Source: Sternotherus odoratus
Lineage: Eukaryota > Chordata > Testudines > Kinosternidae
DNA length: 64,000 bases
Assembly (NCBI GenBank): GCA_032164245.1
Contig: JAVMKO010000002.1
Span: 91,959,340 to 92,023,339, forward strand
Reading direction: 5' to 3'
The notes below the pieces were generated by a model, which was given only the letters and a program-made list of their open reading frames with translations, made no database searches and was not told where the DNA came from. Below, in pieces: positions 23,344 through 35,114 of the stretch. Within the stretch, counting starts at the first letter, position 1; each line of letters starts with the position of its first letter. Position numbers and translations under genes: made by a program.

Positions 23344-23800
23344 GCAAAGTTATCTTTTTAAAGACAGGTATTATGTTTGCCCTTTTCCAGTCCTCTGGGA
23401 CCTTATCCATCCTCCATAAATTCTCAAAAATAATTACTAGCCGTTTCAAGATTGCTGCAGCTAGTTCCTTAAGTTCCCTAGGATAAACTTCATCAGGCCC
23501 TCCTCTCTTGAATATATCTAATTTATCTAAATATTCCTTTAACCTGTTTTTTTTCCCTATTTTGGCTTGCATTCCTTCTCTCTTGTTGGTAATATTAATT
23601 GTGTTGAGTATCTGGTCACATTAATCTCTTTAGGGAAGACTGAAACAAAAGAGGCATTAAACACTACAGCCTTCTTGATGTCATCCCTTCTTAATTCTCT
23701 TCCCCCGTTAAATAAAGGGCCTATACTTTCTTTCATCTTTGTCTTGCTCCTAATGTATTTAAAGACCATCTTTTTTATTGCCTTTTATGTCCCTTGCTAG
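23344..23800 (-). pseudogene. CR1 LINE fragment (reverse transcriptase N-terminal part)
   Basis: Two minus-strand frames (23769-23557 and 23572-23344) read VFKYIRSKTKMKESIGPLFN and then LDKLDIFKRGGPDEVYPREL with VPEDWKRANIIPVFKK. This order and wording are characteristic of CR1 ORF2 at the start of the RT. A frameshift separates them. Both the 5' and 3' parts of the element are missing. Confidence 0.8.
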
Positions 23801-24289
23801 GTGAACATGACTGGACATATCTGTGAAATATTTTGATGTACCATTAAATACAATGTTTACAAGAAACTGTTCTATCATATTGCTGGTTTTGTGTGGTCTT
23901 CTAATTATAAGACAAATAGAAATGTTTATTAGAAATGACACTTTTGAGAGTGTTGCTTTCTATTTACACACCAAATTTTTAGTCTGAACATTTCGGTGTT
24001 TGAAATACAGTCACCTTGCAGCCTGGCTTTACAGACTCAAGCATATCTACCAGAATAAGCAGTAACAGATATTTAAACCAGAGCCAATCAATTGAGCAGC
24101 ACTTGTTAAGAGAGCTCTCTGCATGAAACCACTCTTCTCCACAGCACTGGAAAGTAAATCTGCACCTATATCCTGGGCTTACACTATCCAGCCAGATTTG
24201 CCATTTAAAAACATTCCACATAAAATTCAACCCAATTTATTCCTTTCCTGAAATACACATTGGGAATTTATGTTTTTAAAGGTTTCTAT

Positions 24290-24387
24290 CTATGATGGCA
24301 CAGAGTGAGAGCCTCACAAACATTAATGTATTCTAGCCTTATAAACTCCTGTGAGGTAAGGAAGTATTATTCTTATTTTACAGATTC
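24290..24387 (-). repeat. MIR-like SINE fragment
   Basis: AGCCTTATAAACTCCTGTGAGGTAAG followed by TATTATT..TTTTACAGA is the usual antisense MIR core/tail pattern. Old and diverged. Confidence 0.45.
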
Positions 24388-24612
24388 CAGTGTATAGTAG
24401 ATTGACTTAATAGCAACCTCTTGGTTCCAGCTAAAAGCTGTTATTATCCTGAAGCTGCCAATAAGCAGAGGGCACTGTTTTCGGGGGGATACACAGAAAA
24501 ATGCACATGTAACCATGATACATTGCCCAGAACAATAGCTTTGAAACTATTTATTAACTTTATGTACTAAAGAAAACCAAACATGGCAAACAGTACTGGA
24601 TACATATTATAG

Positions 24613-24896
24613 CAGCAGTTCTCAAACGTTAACAATCCAAGGAACCCCATTTTGATTTTAAAATTTTCATGGACCTCAAGCCTCCCGCTCAGTCCCAGAC
24701 CTCACTTCCGCTCCACACACGGCCCCACTCCTGCCCCTCCTCTTCCAGGATTCTTTCCACCCTCTCCCCAGCGCATGCCCTGTCCCTGCTCCTCCCACTC
24801 TCTTACAGCACCTCCTGCAAACTGTTGAACAGCTGTTTCCCTGGCGTGCAGGAGGTACTGGGAGGGAGGAGGAGGACCCCAGTTTGAGAAACACTG
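24613..24896. mobile_element. hAT MITE
   Basis: Ends CAGCAGTTCTCAAAC and (reverse complement) CAGTGTTTCTCAAAC are the hAT inverted repeats common in reptiles. The body is C-rich. No clean 8-bp duplication can be read. Confidence 0.65.
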
Positions 24897-25539
24897 AATT
24901 CTTGTGTACCCACAATGCTTAGCACAAACTTAGGATATTTCAGCTTGCTGTGTGTCACAAGAAATACTGTAAAGTGGAACACAATTTTAAAATTCCAGGT
25001 AACAAAAATGTTTTTTAAAAACCCCAAAGACAACTTATAAAACACTTACAGTATAAGTCTTTGTATGCTGAACAGTACTGTAATTACAGTTAGTGTCACA
25101 CAAAGTAAACAGCATGAGATTTTTACAAATAAAATAGATCCATTTTGTTCTTAGTTTTTTAAAATTTTTGTTCAGTGGTGTCTGTTTTCCTCATTTTGCA
25201 ACCTCCACTTGTAAATCCTTCTCAATTCTGTGGGCAGACACAAAACTATTCTCAAAGCCAACTCTGGAATATCCTGAGAAAAATGTCAACCGCACATAGC
25301 TGCTCTGTGAGGGAAAGCTCTTCAGGTTTATCATCGGATGCACTATCGTGTGTCTCATAAACCTGCTGGTACTTTACACCCACTACTGTCTCCAGAAGTT
25401 TGGAATCAGAAAGCTAATTTTCCATCTCCAAATGACTCTCAAACTAAACAGTGTCCTCAAATTCTTCTGCAGTTAGATTTTCAGGAACAGAAACATCATC
25501 CAGCACATGAATGCTAACCATGCCTCAATTTCTGTTGAT

Positions 25540-26620
25540 TAAAACCCTTCCTTCCCAAAGCAGTTTAGAAAGTCTGTGTGAGAATAGCAACCCATGATTC
25601 CTTAGCAAGATGAGGTGCACCGATCACCGGGCTTGGGGTTTTGTTTTTGCAACATCATATCTCCTATGGGTGGGCCAGCTTTCACAGAGACAGTAATGTG
25701 AGCATTAAGAGGAGCACAGTAGTGACCGCTAAAGTTTTTAATGATACCCATGCCCATTGGCTGCATGAGTGAGGTTGCATTCGGAGGCAAGAATTTTAAC
25801 ATCATGTCTGATAGCTTTATATGAGCTGAATGATCTGGGCAACTGTAAATTAAAAGGTACATGGGTTGGTCTCTATTCCAGTTTTTAAGCTACTCTTCAA
25901 ACAACAAACTAATCATTCATGCACTGGCTGAGTTTTTGTAGATCACAGACAGCTTGGAGAGTTGTTCTTAAAGAATCAACAAAGGCACTTGCTCTTTCTG
26001 ATCACCCTGAGAGGCTGTTTCTTAATGCCATCCATGTTTGCACAACTTCCTATTAATGACAATGTGACACAGTCCATAGATATATTTTTTCCCACTCCTG
26101 CAATTTTTTTTTCCCCTTCAGCATGCCAAAGCCTCTGTCAGGAAAGCACCAGTCTCATCAACAATGAAAATGTCACATGGCTGGTACTGCTGCAGGCTGC
26201 TGAGTAGGGTGTCCGCCCAGTGGCTGCTGAAAAGGTCAGTATCTATCTTTCTTGCCATGCTCTTTGTACTGAATCATGTTGTGCCCAACTTTTCACTTAC
26301 TAAGCCATCCGCAGAGTTAGTGTCCTTCCTAGGCTCTACCACTAGGTGACTCGCTTTCTTTTTCAGCACTGGCCCACCGTGGCTATGTGTATGTTGAAAT
26401 CAGAACCACAGGGCTTGACCAACATCTACCTCCTTTCCCTTATGTTGGCGCTCACAGCCTCATTCTGTGATGTTCCCGTGCTCTGTTAAATGTTATGGCT
26501 GTTCTGAATTCACAAAACACAACTTGAGAAAACAAACCTCTTGGCTCCTCTCACTTAACAGGGGGCTCATGTAGGGCTCATGAACTTGATCAGCAAGAGA
26601 CAGGTCCATGCGTTTGGAAG
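25540..26620 (-). pseudogene. Tigger transposase remnant
   Basis: The start near 26620 reads MASKRMDLSLADQVHE, as in Tigger/jerky proteins. DIFIVDETG (first Asp region) lies near 26150. The best preserved piece (25862-25602) reads LPPNATSLMQPMGMGIIKNF, the block after the second catalytic Asp. Here LIYSCPDHS stands for the usual DNCPAH, so the second Asp is lost. Many stops are present. Confidence 0.7.
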
Positions 26621-28119
26621 CCATGGCATACACAGTGGAGGTGCTCAATTATGCATGCTCAGAGGCAGGAAATGGATTACAGGTAGGACCTCCTGTAAAT
26701 AAAGTTGCTCTTAAGTGGCACACCAGTTACTAATCATCCAAATACCAATAACACTGATATTAATGGGATGGGACTGGTTTCTGATTACAATGTTGCGAAT
26801 AACCACAAGCTGTTATTATCAGGATTATTATTAAGTGGAATCTCCTGTATAAACTGTATGGCTTTGAATGGTCTCAGAAAAATATAATCCAATGTATTAC
26901 ACCATCACATCAGTATGAAGAATTTAAACTACCAATACACTATTTCAAAGGGCATTGTTACAAAGCAGTTAAAAATGCAATGCTACTGTGTGTGTGTGTA
27001 TACACAATATATCATCCAAATGAAATGACTTTAAAGTCTAGAACTGCATATTCAAGGCACTGATTAAAAGAAGCCCTCAATTGCCATAGTCTTACTGGTA
27101 GTTACACAAATACTGCAACTTCCTCATTCAACCTTCGTCATACCCAGACCAATATTTTCCAAGGGAACTCTACTCTGACACACAGTCTCTCTGCAAAGTT
27201 ATCCCAAGAGACTTATAATTGTTAGCAAGAAACCACATTCTCAGACAACATTGCTTAAAATATAGTACAGTTTACGTAACTGGTAACAAATCACATTTCT
27301 ATTACTCAACACATGGATGAGACGAACAAAAACACCTGGTGGTAAAGCAAAGTTTTCACAACTGCTGCTTTATAACATCTATATTTTCAGAGTTGAATCA
27401 GCATGAAGTTGCCAACAAAACACTTCCAATTTCTCAGTCTCATTACAATTGCCTTTAAAAAAAATATTTTACTACACTAGGATGCTGAAACATTAGTATG
27501 TCAAAATCTATTGTTCCTTAGTCTGCAGAGACATTACAGCATTTTTAATCCTTTATTTGAGGAACCTAACACTAAATAATATTGTATACTTGTGGAAGGG
27601 AAACCCCATACTTTTCTGTGTGATCCAATGTGTGTGCGTGCGTGGGGGAAACAAAAGCATAATACAGCAGAGATAAAGGGAGAATCTAACCCAGGGTTTC
27701 TCTTTTGAAGATTTATATCTACAGAACAAGAGCTTTGTGTACATATGTCCTATGTTTATGGTACTATAACTTTGATGCACACTGCTGTTATCTTTATAAT
27801 TATCTTTATTGTGAACATCATTTAAATCTTTCCAAGGCCAATTCCAATGATTTGGGAGCAGTGTGTTAATCGCTTTAAAAAACTTTTAATAGACATCTGT
27901 CTGTTTTAAATCCAAAATGGAAAATATTTTAATTAGTAACTAGCAATTCTGGGAGCCCAATTTAAGATGAAGTGAAGAGGTCCAATTTTCAGAAAAGCAC
28001 CCTCTGCAAATCAGTTCCTCTGGTAGGATGCTCAAAAATTGACATGGCATATAACAAGCCACAATCTAGGTCAACTGATATAGACACATTCATTATTTAT
28101 TTTTTAAAAAATCAAGTAC

Positions 28120-28282
28120 ACCAGACCCTCGCTATAGCCCAGGGTTCGGGATCCATGTGTGGTTCCGCGCTAACGCGGGGGACACGGAGCCATGGATCCC
28201 AATTTAATATTTAAATTTGGAATTCATGACAACAACTATGCTGTACACGAAGCCGTGCTATATCGACGCGATGTGACGGTTC
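28120..28282. mobile_element. Tigger-like MITE
   Basis: Begins CCAGACCCTCGCTATAGCCC and contains CGCGCTAACGCGGGG. It ends near GTGCTATATCGACGCGATG, partly complementary to the start. This is the pattern of short Tigger derivatives. The right end is decayed. Confidence 0.45.
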
Positions 28283-28667
28283 AGTGTTTATGCTTTTCTT
28301 ACTATTCTATGTCTTTTTATGTACAGATTTTTGTACATCTACTACGGGCTAGATTGGCACAGATCACATAGTTATGAGCTCCAAGGGCAAAGTAGGGATT
28401 CCGTCACAATTCAGACCTTGCTGCTCCCTTAGTGCATGGAGGAAGCAAGCTATACCAAACTACACTGAGGGTGACAGAGTCAAAGGTTGCTTCACTCCCA
28501 TCCATTCGCACAAATATGAGAACAGTGGCTATGGAGAGGTTCTCCGCGCCAAACTGTGACTTGCAATGCAGCCTGCCTATACAAGAGAGGGATGGGGCAC
28601 TTTGCATCCCCTTGACCCACTGTACAGGATTGTATGTAGATTCCATTGAGCACTATATAAGTTTCAG

Positions 28668-28727
28668 TGCGGGGGACGGACAAGATGACCTCTTGAGGTC
28701 CCTATCAACTCTAAATTTCTATGTGTG
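28668..28727 (+). repeat. CR1 3' tail fragment
   Basis: GATGACCTCTTGAGGTCCCT followed by ..CTAAATTTCTATG is the CR1 3' end in sense orientation. Confidence 0.7.
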
Positions 28728-28984
28728 TGTTAACATGTTTTGAGTATACATAGTAACAGGAGGGAAGCTATAAAACAGTTGTCTCAAATATTACAATAAG
28801 CATAGAAACTATCTTAATGGAAAATTATAATTAAAAAGCCTACTAAAGTTGGCTACTACCTAATTTATTCTACTTCCTACTTGGCTTTGTAAGAACTTTT
28901 TCTAAAAAAACCAAGGAAGTTAAAAGCTCAGTTTTGGTTTATCCTCATGATAGCTCAGTGAGGATGAGTATATTTTAATTAATA

Positions 28985-29165
28985 CATTTAATACATTTTA
29001 ATGCCAGAAGGAACCGTAGTACTATTTGCTCTGACCTGCATAACGCAAGTCACAGAACTTCACCCTGAAATTGCTGCATCAGGCCCAACAAAAGCATTTT
29101 AGAAAGACATCTAGTCTTTACTTCAAGATTTAATTGATTAAGAGTCCTTAGTATTTTGTCTGATC
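28985..29165 (-). repeat. CR1 3' region fragment
   Basis: The plus strand reads TGCCAGAAGGAACC then CTGACCTGCATAACGCAAGTCA, the antisense pattern of a common sauropsid CR1 tail. Diverged. Confidence 0.6.
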
Positions 29166-29555
29166 CTGAGATCATCAACTTTCAAGACAATTTTTCAGCG
29201 CTGATGCCGTTATACAGTATTTTTCATCCAGAGGATACAAAAGAACTTTAAAACTACAATACACAATACATCCATTGAACCATAGTGAAATATAACCACA
29301 AAGCAAAAAGGTTTAGAAAGGAACTGAACTCTAGGACTTCCCCAGTAGAAGAAAGGAGGAAAGTCTAGTTGCTGGCATTGAAAAATTGTGTGAAAAGCCT
29401 CGGCTTTTTTCACAGAAGATATTGCCCATAGCCGTAGCCCATCTAGCCAAGAAGTTAATACAAAACTTCAGACAGCAACACTACATGACTCTTATGGGCA
29501 AGAAAATGAATATGAAAATCTTAACAGGTCTTTTCTATTTGACAAATGTTCTTAC

Positions 29556-29652
29556 CCCTATAATGCTCAGACCTTTGAGGTAATCTTGACGAGGCTGGGC
29601 TTGTGGAACACATCCAGCTAACACCACTTTCTTGTTGTCTTCTTGGGCTTTC
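29556..29652 (-). CDS. CDKAL1: CDKAL1 coding exon (MTTase domain, AGC cysteine)
   Basis: This 97-nt internal exon is read on the minus strand. It is preceded by a polypyrimidine-poor acceptor ending TTTTAG and followed by a GTAAG donor at 29555-29551. After one leading G it reads [18 protein letters not shown] then [13 protein letters not shown], which I recognise as CDKAL1. CDKAL1 is the radical-SAM enzyme that adds a methylthio group to t6A37 of tRNA-Lys(UUU). The exon lies in the N-terminal methylthiotransferase domain. The Cys of the AGC motif is known in the family as one of three cysteines binding the auxiliary [4Fe-4S] cluster. The last codon GGG joins in frame to GTT of the next exon (10080-10032), giving ...SIIG-VQQIDRV. 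The intervening intron is 19,475 bp. The upstream exon with the CTVKNP motif was not found in the window and presumably lies beyond 64000. Confidence 0.93.
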
Positions 29653-32600
29653 CTAAAATGATTTTTTAAAAGTGAGAATTAATTTCTGAAATTAGCTACA
29701 AGTCCTGGAATAGCATTCATCATCAAATAAAGTGAATAATTTATTTGTTCCAGAAAAGTGAACACTGTTGCAAACAGTTCCATAGTTAATTGGATACGTC
29801 CATGTTTGAACCTAAGCTAAAGAAAATCCTGATATTTGAGCTACCTTTTCCATTTACAACAATGAGAATACCACACACATGGCAGACCTCAAAGTTTGTG
29901 CCTCCATCTGAGGGACAAGGCAGTGACATTCACACTGGATAATCCTGAAAGTCCTAATATAAACTTTAGCTAAGCTTTATTTACCACAACTGTGGCGGAG
30001 GGATAGGTGGTGGAGGCAGTTGGGGCACGCATCTAAAACCTGACTCGTGACAAGCTATTTAAAACAAAAGGTACAGTCTATGTGAACAAGAACCATTAGC
30101 TCACAATTTAACAGCTATTTAATGCAGCCTGAAATGATAAATTACATCAGTCTTTAAAACTATTATTAAAACTGGATTGAACATTTTCAAGCTTGAACTG
30201 TTTATCTTTGTCAGATTAAATATTTATGTGAATATTAATTTATATAATTCCTTAGTTCAGGCACTATCTTGCCACCTAGTGGGAACCTGAAATACTGAAG
30301 CTCAAATAGCTAACTCCTTTTAGTCTTTTAAATAATATTTTAATTAATTCTAGACACAACATTGAATTTTAAGCCATTCCTGAAACTTGAACATACATAA
30401 AATACTGTGCACCTGCTATACCCAACTGTACTGAAAACAACAAAATGGGATTCAAGCCCTGGTTTATAATTAGCAAACTTAATTAGATGATCTGCTAATA
30501 TTAAAATAATAATTCAAATACCCCAAAGAGCCAGAGAGAGAAGGAAATTCAATTTTTTATCTGGTTCCATCGGCCCAGACATCCTATGGATTGTCTGCTC
30601 TCAGACTTGTGTCCCACAATACACACTGCTGGCTACATCACACCCTCTATGGAAATTTATGGCAAGCTGGAGCCACCCTGTAGTGAGTTGGTATTTTCTT
30701 CAACAATGTACAGCGTTGTATAGTGTTTGTTATTACTTTATACCTTGGGGATGAAACTCTAGTATCATGACACACTTTTTTGAAATGTGCTCCTCAGTAA
30801 GATAATGTAGCATTTACAAATTCACACACTGTTGGAGAAATAAAGGATTATTTGATCTCTGGAGGCTAGCTCCACTAGGGTACTTTAGAGGAAGTGATGT
30901 TACCACAAGAGTATAAATCGGCACACCCATTTATGAAGCTGAAAATTCCTGGCAAGTCTGAACTTCTGAACCAGCTAAGAAAGAAAATTATATTGACAGT
31001 CAAATGTGCTTATTAACCCCCTTTTCTTCCTGGCTAATTGTGAGAATTCACTTCATAATGGAAAAACTGATACTTTGGTTTTATTTAATTTGCTGGTCAC
31101 CTTTAGGAGCAAGCCCATTTGGCTTTTAAATGACACAGGAATTGCCATACCGAATCAGATCACAGGCCATGTAGTCAGATATCATGCCTCAAAACAGTGC
31201 CCAGCACCAATTGTTTCAGAAAGGGCTAAAGATCCCCTAATTGCCAATTATGCAATAACTAAGAGTTTATAATGCTTATTTTTCATCTACCAAATGTAAC
31301 AGTGTATGCTCTCCATAGTCATATAAAAGTAAATTATTTATCTTGCAGCAGGCATCACAGGAAAGCTACAGATGTCAATCATTATGGACTCATTTCAACC
31401 TAAGAGGGAAATAGTTGCTTTACTTTTAGATTCATCTATATGAAAATATCATGTCTGTCTCTTATTTAACAAAATCGTATGACTATGGAATGTTGTTGAA
31501 AAGGTAATTACATATATTTCTTAAAAGGGGGCTATACCCAGCAGCATGTTTGTGAAATCAGACAGGTTTGATCTTTCGCTGTAAGAAAGTTTTCCATTTT
31601 CAAAACTTGAGCAAAAGCCATTTCTATCCCCATATCCAAGTTAAGAACATGCCTGTTTTTTGAACTTCCTGCAAAAATATCACATAACATCATTTGAAAC
31701 TCTGCAACCCGAAGGATAAAAATCACTACTCACATGACCTAACTGACTCAACCTAATGCCTCAAGGTAAGGCAATGAGACTTGTCTCCTATAACCAGGGT
31801 ATATATCCCTAGGCAACTCTACATCTGGTGTAATCTACTGCTAGAAATAGTCCCCAATACCGCCTACTAAAGAACTGCAGTGGAAAAAGCTTTTTATTAA
31901 AGTCTTTTCATTTGGGAAATAATAAACAAAATTTTCCCATGACACGTTAAATAGCATTTTAATGGTATTTCACAGCGTTCACATTTTACCAGTTCTTCTT
32001 GGAATGTAAATGGAGGAAAACAGTTAGATAGAATAAATTTCTTAGTATTCTATATGAAGTATATTAGCTTCATATAACTTTTTACTTAAAGATCCCTATG
32101 GACTTTTTTATACTCTAAGAATTTTTGCTTAAAAAAGTAATTAAGCAGGAATGCCTACACTAAATTTTCAATCAGCCTATTTTTGTTAAAAGCCCAACAT
32201 ATTGTCCTATCCATGAAACCCAGCAGAAATGTGACCAAGAATGGCTTATTAAATATTTGTTTTTTATTTTTCCAGGAATTGCTTCTGAAAATAAGCACCA
32301 AACCACTACAAATACTGTTCAATGTGCTCTGCTCTAACAAAAGCCTACAAGAATTGTTCTTTAGAAACCTAGTTAACACAGTATTAGAAAAGCTTTTATC
32401 CTTCAGAAACATGAATGCTAATGAGAATAATGCTTCATTGAATCTATAAGTGGCATGAATAAACATCTTCTTTAGACATTCTTTATATTCTTCAATTAAA
32501 TGAACCTTACCCTAAAACCTTCAACTTTAATTGCATTAGGACATATTTTCTAGAAATGCACTCTTATCTGAAAATGATTTACAAGACATACATCTGAGTA

Positions 32601-32964
32601 GATATGTAATTAAGTCCAAATTTCTTTTAAGAATGGAATCCTGGAAAACACACTTCCAACTAGGGAAAAAGCAAAGTACTGCATACAATACAAAGTATAA
32701 AAATCATCTGCCAAGACCAGAGATTACAATACAAATATTTATATTTTATTCTCCTTTTTCTTGTTGAAAACTTGTAAGAATAGCTAGTTTGGGAAACAAT
32801 AAACAATTCAGTCTTGATTATACCTTGTTTATGTAACTATGAACCAGCCCAAACTGGAGCCATTGTTTTATAGTTCATTATTTTTTGCTAGGCTCCAGTA
32901 AATTCTGTCCTGAATAAGACACAATTGAAGATAGGCTTTGGCCTGATACTGTTGCAATACCAGT
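29653..32964. other. CDKAL1: CDKAL1 intron, nothing recognised
   Basis: AT-rich intron upstream (on the minus strand) of the 97-nt exon. No further CDKAL1 exon, no transposon ends and no RNA gene could be supported. Confidence 0.5.
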
Positions 32965-34130
32965 GCAACAGAAAAAAGGGTTACCTACCTTTCGTAACTG
33001 TTGTTCTTCAAGATGTGTTGCTCATATTGATTCCATTCTAGGTGTGTGCGTGAGAGCCGAAGTTATAGCGACCAAGAGAGAAGCAGAAGGGAGCATGAAG
33101 CCAAGGGTTCGAAGGAAGAACCCATGAGCCTTGCCAGTACAAGATTCAGGTCTCAAGGGGGAACCGGTTCCCGGACGTGTGGGTAGAAGCGCTCCAGACC
33201 TTTTAAGAACTGTGCAGTCATAGGATCGACAAAGAGTGATCTGCCTTGAAACGGAGAGTGGAATGCCAAAACGGCCGCCAGGTGAACGCTTACTGAAGAG
33301 AGCAACAGGCCCTGGAGCTTGAGGTGCAGCAAATAGTCTAGAATGTCCTACAGCAGGGCCTCCTTAGTCTGAATTTGTCAATCCGAGGTCCAGCACGTTA
33401 ACCACTTCCACTTCGCCAGGCAGGTTGCTCTGGTGGATGGCTTCCTGCTGCCCAACAAGACCGGTTGGACATCAGAAGCGCACACCCTCTCATCCATGCT
33501 CAGCTACACAGTAGACAAGCTGTCAGGTGCAGCACCGTCAGGGTCGGATGCAGCAGATTGCTGTGATTCTGGGTCAGTAGGTCCGGTTGAAGAGACAGCT
33601 GCAGTGGGGCAGCTGCCGAAAGACTGAGTAGCATGCTGGGATTATGAAGATGATGTTCACTTTAAACTGCTTTACCTTTATCAGGACCTTATGGATTAGT
33701 AGCACTGGTAGAAAGGCGCATATCAGTGCTTCCGACCACAGAAATACCAAGGCGTCTGACAGGGATCCCTTGTCCTTTCTCTGCAGGGAACAGAACACAT
33801 GGCACTTTCTGTTCTGCCTAGAGGCAAACAGTCTCCTTGGGGAGTCCCGCAGCTGTGGAAGATGAGGCTGACCAACTCTGGATGAAGTGACCATTCGTGG
33901 CGAGACAAGAAGGCTCTGCTAAGGCGACCCGCCAAGACATTCTTGGTCCCAGCCGCACACAAAAGTCCAGAGGTTGAGAGCCTCCCGACAAAGGGCCGAA
34001 GACCTGGTCCCACCCTTGACATAATACATCATGGCGATATTGTCAGTCAGGACCTGGACCATCCTACCTTTTAGGTGGGGTATGAACAGCTGGCAGGCCA
34101 GGCGAACCACTCTCTTGCTCTGTCATATGA
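32965..34130 (-). pseudogene. DIRS remnant: 3' ITR edge, recombinase and RNase H pieces
   Basis: 32972-33050 (TTACCTACCTTTCGTAACTG, GATGTGTTGCTCAT) matches the outer left edge of copies A and B. Minus-strand pieces then match the tyrosine recombinase (LKGLERFYPHVREPVPP, near 33200). Further pieces match the RT C-terminal region (34022-33723) and RNase H (QVLTDNIAMMYYVKGG, TRSSALCREALNLWTF; 34110-33919). Order agrees with a minus-strand element. Stops and gaps are frequent. Gag, RT palm and the 5' end are absent. Confidence 0.75.
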
Positions 34131-34536
34131 AGAAGAGCTGTCCAACTAAAGCCCAATGAGACTTTTTTTTTTTTTAAAGAAGCCTATGGAGCTTCTGTGG
34201 TAATGTCGACTTCCTTATCACCCAGCATATTGGGGCCCCTCATTCAGAACCTCCTGGCAGTAGTCTGGAATGTAAAGAAGTGTGGGACCCTGCAAAACCC
34301 ACAGGATGTAGCCACATACTGGTAATGAGAACTAGAGTTATATGGGGACTTTGGAGTGATCTATATAAATGAGCATCTTGGTGTGGAAGCCTCAGAGCCA
34401 CTATAAAAACTGCAATCACTTTAGTTTGACATTTGTATCTATACATGCTCTCCAGAACTGTATGTTATTAAATAATAAATTGCTGCATTTAAACACATGT
34501 AGCATTAAAATAAACAATTTTTTAACTCAGACATGA

Positions 34537-35114
34537 GAACTGGTTTTCAAATTGTGGGGCTCACCCCCTCCGGTGGGGCAGAATGAAGTTATCACAGGAC
34601 ATGAAAACCTGAGTGGTTAAGAATTAACCATTGCCCAGTGTGCTTAGCACTGTGTCACCATCTTGCTGCCACCTAGCTCCCACAGGAACCATGCAGCCTC
34701 ATGAGAACTTATTTCCACCCCCACATCTCTTACACTCCCTCCTCCCTCAGACACCCTCTCTTCTGTCCCATCCCATGGATGCACTGGGAATCAACATGGC
34801 TCTGGCAATGCAAATGTTTCCTGGACCCAAAGCAATGGCCTTGCACCCAGTATGCACACAGATTTGGAAAGCAGAGAGGGGGAGTGTAACCCCTGGGCAT
34901 GCATACAAGTTCCCACTGTGGGCAGCTGAATTCAAACAGGACACTCAAGTTTCCTCCCCGTACAAGTTGGTCACATGGGGATTTCTCCCTTCCTCCCCCT
35001 TGCAGCTCCAAAATCAGCACCACCCGGTTACCCCCTTTCCCTTATGCTAAGTGGACATGCATATGATACGAATCTCCAGAGGGCAGCACAGCAAAAAAAT
35101 ATTGGGAACCTCTG
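34537..35114. mobile_element. hAT MITE
   Basis: Left end TGGTTTTCAAATTGTGGGG and right end ATTGGGAACCTCTG correspond to hAT (Charlie-like) inverted repeats. The body is moderately GC-rich, with no transposase. Small frames inside are chance. Confidence 0.55.

Larger units (their letters stand above)
24388..26856 (-). mobile_element. Tigger (pogo) DNA transposon, decayed
   Basis: The left end CAGTGTATAGTAG..ATTGACTTAATA matches the reverse complement of the right end (CAGTTTATACAGGAGATTCC, ACTTAATAATAATCC), followed by TA at 26857. Between them the minus strand carries pieces of a DDE_1-type transposase. A hAT MITE at 24613-24896 is inserted within it. Confidence 0.65.
10081..29555 (-). other. 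CDKAL1: CDKAL1 intron between the two visible exons
   Basis: This 19.5-kb intron is bounded by GT at 29555-29554 and AG at 10082-10081 on the minus strand. It carries DIRS copy A with its Helitron, an older DIRS gag remnant, a Harbinger transposon, a CR1 fragment, a Tigger relic and several MITEs. Together these make up more than half of its length. Segments 10973-11500, 23801-24290, 26857-28110 and 28730-28980 are AT-rich and show nothing I can name. Confidence 0.85.
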